Origin: Exaiptasia diaphana
Taxonomy: Eukaryota > Cnidaria > Anthozoa > Actiniaria > Aiptasiidae
Direction of reading: 5' to 3'
DNA: 64,000 nt
NCBI RefSeq assembly: GCF_001417965.1
Contig: NW_018384495.1
Location: forward strand, 278,623 to 342,622
The notes below the pieces were generated by a model, which was given only the letters and a program-made list of their open reading frames with translations, searched no databases and had not been told where the DNA came from. A program made the translations under genes and the position numbers. Of this stretch, positions 58,101 to 64,000 are shown piece by piece; the stretch's first letter is position 1; every line of letters begins with the position of its first letter.

Positions 58101-58705
58101 AATTATGCAATTTAACACCCCCACCCTACTACCCTGGTTCCAGAGGTTTGACATTTTATCTCTTCTCTTGTTTTTGTTGACGTGAAGCCCGTAAGGGCGA
58201 GCGAAAATTACGGGCTCGAATACGCGGCTTTGCGCCAACAAAAAAATCTGAATCTCTGGAACCAGGGTACCCCACCTCCTCCCCCTCCAATTACTTCTAA
58301 TCGTTGACCGGATTTATCCTCGACGATTGCGGATTGCATAATTAAGAAAATGCAATTCTGGGTCAATTCTGAAATGAACACCCTTGTCTACTACTTCCGC
58401 AGACACCACAAGGCTTTCAATTTGCATAAGACTTAAAAAGGACCGTATCTTGTTCGTAATGGTACAAGCTTTGTAAATTGCAAATTGAGTCGTCGTGACC
58501 GTGTTGCTCAATTCACATTGACCTCACATTAGATATTATGAAGTCTTAAAAGACTTTAAAAAGACATAACAAATTTCTCCAAACGATCGACACTTACTAT
58601 TGCAGTATTGTTCCCATATTCCTCAAATTTCTTGAGCATAAAGCGAGGAAAAGATTTCTCATCTTCTGGAATCACCACCGAGGATTTGCTCCGTACAATC
58701 GCCAT
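55126..58705 (-). CDS. 4-coumarate-CoA-ligase/luciferase-like acyl-CoA synthetase
   Basis: Seven exons (58598-58705, 57262-57951, 56653-56827, 56414-56514, 56215-56296, 55754-55609, 55126-55428) join in frame to 534 residues, a normal length for this family. Motifs in order are the P-loop-like [16 protein letters not shown], a conserved [31 protein letters not shown], the hinge [14 protein letters not shown], and the C-terminal [11 protein letters not shown] with the catalytic Lys. The enzyme should activate a carboxylic acid with ATP to an acyl-adenylate and then a CoA thioester. The substrate cannot be read from sequence. The C-terminus is KHKL, not the usual SKL-type peroxisome signal, so peroxisomal targeting is uncertain. 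One ambiguous base lies near 56692. Confidence 0.9.
55867..56076. mobile_element. Foldback element in an acyl-CoA synthetase intron
   Basis: Terminal inverted sequences of about 27 bp (tttacagcagaaaccgttgc onward and the matching gcaacaatttccgctgtaa) and an inner pair (gggcggagctt and aagctccgccc) make a hairpin of about 210 bp. The short ORFs crossing it are not genes. Confidence 0.6.
58130..58269. mobile_element. 140-bp MITE-like element in the first acyl-CoA synthetase intron
   Basis: It begins taccctggttccagag and ends with the exact complement, ctctggaaccagggta. Inside are a second inverted pair (agcccgtaa and ttacgggct) and CpG-rich sequence unlike the AT-rich intron. It has no ORF. 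Confidence 0.75.
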
Positions 58706-60366
58706 GTTGCTTTAGTCTATAGACCCGGGATGGAACTTGAGATGTTTATCAAGCATAAATCACGGTTAAACACACGTGACCAACTGTGACGAAACACCCA
58801 CGAAATCTTCAAAATGATGACTTTGTCCAACATGAGTATTTTTGGTGGAAAAATGAGAGAGAAAGTACGAGCTGAGTATTTTTAATTTGCAAAAAGGTTG
58901 ATGAATAAATGCGATTCAAATAAAACTGAAAATTGAATATGAGAAAAAATGAACAAATGGACAAAAACAATTTCAAGTTCAGTTTGAGACACAATTAGAT
59001 ATCACTTCCACTTTTCAAAAAATCGAGAAACCAATAGCAAAAAAGTTTGGCAAGCTTAAAAACGTTCTGGGAACAAGAGTTTCTAAGGAAATGGATAACT
59101 TCGGCTCTCCTTGAAAAATAAGAAATAAGGACTGTGCAATAATTACCAGGAGGGGGGGCCGTAAAACCAGAGGGGGGAGGGGCGTTACATAAAATTGATG
59201 GCAAAATAGGGGGAGGGTCAAAGTAATTTTAACAGAAGGGGGGCTTAAGTTTCATTCAAAATTTTCATAATTTTTGATGTCTCTCAAAATGCTGGAAATC
59301 GCATTTCCAAGAGTTATTTTTTTCAAATTTTTCAAATTTGTTTTTTAAAAATTTCTGGCGGAGGACCAGACTCCTTTAATACTCCCGCCTTTGGCGTTCG
59401 TTAGCCTCCAGATCCAAAATATATGTCGCGGTCCATGACATGTGCATAAAAAGTCCAGTTTTTTATTGATACATTGAAATTTTTTCCATTTCTTGAGATA
59501 TTCCCCCCTTGGATTTTTTAGTACAACGCAAATAGAAATCCGTCACTTAAATTCTAATTTGTGCATCTGCATCTGTAACACTTCAATTACGTAGTTACCA
59601 TACTACACCCCAACTGCACCCAAGATTGCGTGACGTCTTTCCGCTTCTATGACGTCATTCTAAACAGAGTAAATTAACCCAGTAGCTTTTTTTTTTTTAA
59701 CGACAGAAAATATGAAAACTGCTTGAATGGGAGCTAGGCTATCTTTTCTTGTTCAAAAGCGTTTATATTTTTTTATGGACTGCACTAAAAACATGAGAGG
59801 AAAGAAATGAAGCCGTGATATGCTGGTTGTGTGACAAAACACGCGTGACTCTTGAGGGGAATTTGATACACCTCACTCTACGTGTGTTTGGTGTTCTCAT
59901 CTGGAGCAAGCTGAATGAGGAAAAACCGTCGCGTGTATTTTCAGGGTTTTTAAACTCGGAATATTTCTACATTGGCTACAGAGAGTAGTCTCGTGATTTG
60001 TTAATGACAGAATAAGGCCTTATTTGTCTATGATTGAACGCAACTGGTCATTTGGAACATTGTTTGTAGGCCTAAAATTCGAGGTTTGTTAGTCAACTGT
60101 TTGCCTTCGTTTCTTTCATTGGTAAAAGGGGAAATCTGCGTGACCTAAGACATCAGTAAGCTGACTTCAAACAAGAAAATCTCAAACTGTGTTGATGCCC
60201 AGTTAACAGCTAACAAAGTATACTTTGAACTTGCATTTCAACACGATCCTGTGATCAAACTTTACTAAAGATTGATTCTCATCAATTATTGATAGACTAT
60301 ATCGTGGCCATGGATAAAATTGGAAAGTTCAAAGTACCATAATTCTCAGTGTCTTTTACTTCCAGA
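58706..60366. other. Divergent spacer and ITPK 5' leader intron
   Basis: This separates the acyl-CoA synthetase (minus) from the inositol-trisphosphate 3-kinase (plus). An acceptor (tttacttccag) ends at about 60365, just before the ITPK ATG at 60370, so part of this region is a 5' intron. A G-rich patch at 59150-59240, followed by an ATTT-rich stretch and cctttggcgttcg near 59390, looks like a degenerate dispersed repeat. Confidence 0.4.
59140..59420. repeat. Probable degenerate dispersed repeat
   Basis: Runs such as aggaggggggg-type and gaggggggagggg, then aatgctggaaatcgcatttcc and tttctggcggaggaccagactcc, differ in composition from the surroundings. They resemble high-copy repeats I associate with cnidarian genomes. 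No clear termini or target duplication were found, so the class is not assigned. Confidence 0.3.
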
Positions 60367-60369
60367 GAT

Positions 60370-63300
60370 ATGAATGAAAATTGTATCGAAGCGTTGTTCA
60401 TGAAATCTCGGCAAAGCTTTTACTACGACATGGCCTACGATAGTCAATCCGATATGTTCACATCTTTGGAAATGTTCAGTTCATGTGATGCAAATAATCC
60501 AACTTCGCCAACTAGCATACATCAAGTCAATTGTACTGGGACCCCAATTTATTCGTCGCTGAACCAAGTAGCTCCTCCCTCCGTGTACAACACTAACTTG
60601 GCTTCCATAATAACATCAAAATCAACATCGGACTGCATTACCTCGAAACAAGATAAAACTACAAAAGCATTAGATTTAAACAGAACTAGTGTCAAATTGT
60701 GCGGTGTAGGTACTAGTAACAATTCATGTTTGGACGATGTAGACAACCGCACTGATTCTACAAATGTGAACCTGCATGAACAAATATATCGTGATCAATA
60801 TACGTTACGACGTAGTGGCTTGAGAGAGCCCCCAATAGTTGTAATCACGCCTGCTTCAGCTCTAGATAGTGAATCCGAGATGGACACGAGAGATCCAAAT
60901 GCGCACAATGAAAACGGAGAATTTATAGACGGCGGATGCTTGAACGACGGCATCGATAGCTGCTCCTTGTCGAGTGCATGTTCAGAGGATCGTTCAGAGG
61001 ATGATATACCGACAGATGACGATCCATCTGAGAGCGACAGTGCGCAACAACCGGATGAAAAAATACGAAAGGTAAAACTTTGCACATCCGTTACTAACTC
61101 TCGGCATTTTGTTGTTCTTTTGTGCAGTAATATTTCAAAGATGGCGGTTTTTTGTTTGTTGTGGTTAAACTATTCAGAGAAATTTCAGTGACTTCTTAGC
61201 CTAGGTTAATGATTATTTTAAAACAAGTCGTAGAAAAGACTGTTTATTATTGATTCCAACAGAATTCAAGCTTTGTCATTAGACAGTCTGTCATGAAATT
61301 TTCAAAATAGCCTTTCCTCTACCTTTTCATGGTGATGAAAGATCTATCGAGCATTTCGTTTACTCACTGTTTAGGGGTCTGTTTGCCCAAGGCGAAAGAA
61401 AAGCTTTCTTTATTTGAGTTCTGTGTTTATCTCACAGCCAATTTGTTTTTATTTTTTGTGGTTTTCAAGCGCAATAATGAGATTTTATCGCACTACGGAG
61501 AAGCTGGCAGATAAATCGTTACATAGGTCCATAACATTGTTGGCAGTTAGAGAAAGGCAATTTATCCTATACAATGTACACATCGAAATTATTCTGTTCC
61601 TTTTGATGTACCAGAAAAGGCTTATTGTAATTTATCCATTTTGCACCAGTTCGCTATTGATAGAATAGCTTTGTTTGAGTAATAAAAGCCGCAGTTCAGC
61701 ATGTTTCAGATTGATTATTGTTACTAAATGTTTTTTCATTTTTTCTCGGATGCTTATACTCCTTGATATCAATGATCAAGATAATTTTAGAAAATTAATT
61801 CGAGATTTACTGTAAAAGAAAACGAATACTTTTGAGGGTGAATGTAATTTGCCTTTCTTGAATCGTTTTGAAGGAAAAGCTTTATATAATTACATAGAGT
61901 TCAAAATTACAGTCTTGTTTATGCTCACTCTCACCATACATACTTTTCCTCAAATTGCTCATTACATGGTTTCCATGGCAACATTTACGTCATGAAAGCC
62001 TAAATTTCACTTTGTAATATCTGTGTCTTCTCAGACATCAACCAGTAATTGGAAAAAAATCCGACGTGTCATTCACTGGTCACCTTTTGTCCAAAACTTC
62101 AAGAGAAAATATCCTTGGGTTCAACTCGCAGGTCATCAAGGTGAGACAAATCGAACCATATTGAATCTAGAACAAAACAGATGTTTACTACATGTTGTGC
62201 AATGAAAGGGCAGGATATAGGCAACCAAATGTGCAAATGAATTCTTTTTTTAAAACACTGTTTCACTTGTTAAAAAAATAATGATCGCATCCAACAGCTG
62301 TGTGACTAACATAATTTTTGTGCATGTAATTAAAACTTATAAATAGTTTTTTTTTAACTAAAGCAGTATAGCCTCTGGGTTGCTATCATCTTTTGAATTC
62401 TTATTGCAATGGCTTGGCATACATAATATTGACTTTATGGGTAGTTATCATAAATTACTAATCAAAGTACAAATAAACTGAACAATACCGATCAATTATG
62501 ATTCTATTCATACTGGTATATCAAAATACTAGGGGAAAATAACGTTTTGTGGAGTTATTATCATGCAAACAAGAGTTTTTGTTCATAGAAGTAGTGCTGG
62601 ACAGCTGTTCCCATATAATTCAGTAATATGATCTATTTTAAACAGCTAGTTTGTAATATGATGCAAGTATTGAAGGCAAGTGCCATACTTCAGACTCTAA
62701 CATATTCTCTTTCATAACTTAAACATGTTTAGGTATGATTTTACTTGCCATCACAAATAAGACAAAGAAATTTCAACAAGTTTTTTTTTTTTTTTAAATA
62801 AAGTTTTGTATATTCACTTGTTATTAGAGCTATGTAACGTATTATTATTATATTTTAGCCATGTCATTTTGTATAATATACAATATTATTGTGCCAAGGG
62901 TAAGGCATGAACTATGTGGCCACCTTCACCAGGTGCAAAGTCTATCAAGCTGAGGCTGCCATACCTTGAGATTAATGCACACCCATTGTAACCTCCAATT
63001 TGATTGTTTGTTGTTGTTGTTGTTGTTTTGCAATATGGCCGACCAAAAAAAGGTGAACAGAGACCACTGATATTTCACTGATTATTTGTGCACAAATATT
63101 CACGCCCTATTTTCAAATGACTTCAAATTTCATAAAAAAATCATAATAAGATATTTGCAAATTTCATGAAAAAATGGGAGATTTTACGTTGCAATCTTGA
63201 GGCCTGGTGATACAATTCAAAGAGACTCTAATCTTATTAAGAGGGGTTGAAATCCCTGCTTTTNNAGTACTTCACTNTCTTTGACAGGCANTCTTTTGTG

Positions 63301-64000
63301 TTATGCCTAACAGTATTAAATGCTGACACAAGTGAGCTGCTGCATTGGAAGCTTGTACAGCTATATTAATCAATCTATTGTTGACATGACAGATACAAAT
63401 GACAGACTAAATTAATCAATGCAAACAATGTCACTAACTTTTGAAGTGTTGTAAACATTACTTTGTGGTAAAAATAATTGGAAATTTTGTTTGCTTAAAT
63501 AATTTTGTGAAATATCTAAGATCCTTATATTAATCATATAGAGNTGATATGAAGAAAGAATTTGCCTTTCAATGTGCTTCCAAGAATGATAAGTGCATGC
63601 ATGAATGGCTATTTCAATCATTTGAACATAGTTTACAGATTTTATCAGCTTTAATATTCAATACGTGTTTCACTGTTTAATTNTTTTCTCTTAAGAATGA
63701 TAATTATATAACTGAAAATGTGATTAAAAATATAGTAAATTTTAGACCATTGCCAGATGCTTCTACGCAAAGCCACCCTTTTGTTTGCAGTCTTATACTG
63801 TCACCTCTTCATGACAAACAGTTGTCTTTGCAAAAACTCCCAAGCTGTCTCACAGCTGACACTTTCTTGTGCCCTTTTCTATGTATTATATATAGGGTAT
63901 AATACACATTGTAGTGACATTTATGACTCCTATTTCTACACTACAGGTAGTTTTAAAGCTGGTGAAGATGGAAACATATTAAAAAAGACATCGGAAAAGG
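60370..64000 (+). CDS. Inositol-trisphosphate 3-kinase, 5' part (runs off the right edge)
   Basis: Three exons are visible: 60370-61071, 62035-62140 and 63947 onward. The first encodes 234 residues of Ser/Asp-rich regulatory sequence (start [20 protein letters not shown]) ending in an acidic [14 protein letters not shown] stretch. The second encodes [33 protein letters not shown]. The third begins [14 protein letters not shown]. The [14 protein letters not shown] and YPWVQLAGH patterns match the start of the catalytic domain of animal ITPKA/B/C. These enzymes convert Ins(1,4,5)P3 to Ins(1,3,4,5)P4 in calcium signalling, and the basic stretch before the kinase lies where vertebrate enzymes bind calmodulin. 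The catalytic core lies beyond the window. An upstream acceptor implies a 5' untranslated exon. Confidence 0.9.
62141..63946 (+). other. Intron of the inositol-trisphosphate 3-kinase gene
   Basis: This 1.8-kb AT-rich intron contains a (gtt)n run near 63005-63030, a long T run near 62780, and several ambiguous bases at 63264-63682. No convincing exon was seen. Confidence 0.5.

Noticed and set aside
58995-59221. Overlapping minus-strand ORFs with Pro-rich sequence
   Set aside because: They arise from the G-rich patch read in reverse; no start context or neighbouring exons.
1-64000. A bacterial-type defence or biosynthetic cluster
   Set aside because: All convincing genes are spliced or typical animal genes on both strands, with no co-directional, tightly spaced operon.

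Overview
This is animal nuclear DNA: AT-rich, with intron-split genes carrying canonical GT/AG junctions, single metazoan orthologues, many short inverted-repeat elements, and no bacterial-style operons. The gene set (a LRRK-type ROCO kinase, torsin, DPY30, a SNX5/6-type sorting nexin, symplekin, ARL2, inositol-trisphosphate 3-kinase) together with intron-rich, vertebrate-like gene structure and abundant small foldback elements suggests an early-branching invertebrate, most likely an anthozoan cnidarian such as a sea anemone. The organism call is an inference. Exon boundaries were read by hand from splice signals and reading-frame continuity. Most CDS models below close in frame.

Layout. 1-3.0 kb: the 5' part of an unrecognised minus-strand gene with a possible signal peptide and an 81-bp coding tandem repeat; it appears to run off the left edge. 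3.7-13.6 kb: a complete ankyrin-LRR-Roc-COR-kinase-WD40-like LRRK gene (minus) whose 3.9-kb exon holds a roughly 500-residue insert within COR. 14.1-16.6 kb: a secreted chitin-deacetylase-like gene (plus) whose only intron holds a young, internally reduced LTR element. 17.3-24.4 kb: a 17-exon gene (minus) joining a neuron-navigator-type CH domain to a C-terminal SAM domain. 26.2-27.9 kb: an AIG1-like GTPase with a Cys-rich module (minus). 29.1-31.0 kb: a membrane-anchored torsin-like AAA+ protein (minus). 31.4-32.1 kb: an HDHD3-like HAD protein (minus). 33.2-34.9 kb: DPY30 (minus). 35.4-38.3 kb: a SNX5/6 orthologue (plus). 39.5-40.5 kb: a DUF1444-like protein (minus). 41.6-52.9 kb: symplekin (minus, about 38 exons) with a 1.3-kb foldback element in one intron. 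53.1-54.5 kb: ARL2 (plus). 55.1-58.7 kb: a 4-coumarate-CoA-ligase/luciferase-like acyl-CoA synthetase (minus). 60.4 kb to the right edge: inositol-trisphosphate 3-kinase (plus, incomplete).

The genes do not form one pathway. They are mostly housekeeping genes (mRNA 3'-end processing, H3K4 methylation, retromer-linked sorting, tubulin-folding GTPase) beside signalling and accessory genes. Several pairs are divergent and may share promoters (symplekin/ARL2 with 189 bp between start codons, DPY30/SNX, LRRK/chitin-deacetylase-like). Introns and intergenic gaps carry at least eight separate foldback or MITE-like elements. The most noteworthy items are the LRRK gene with its COR insert and DFG motif, the CH-SAM protein, the DUF1444-like animal protein, the long-N-terminus torsin, the gag-bearing short LTR element and the large TTAA-flanked foldback in symplekin.
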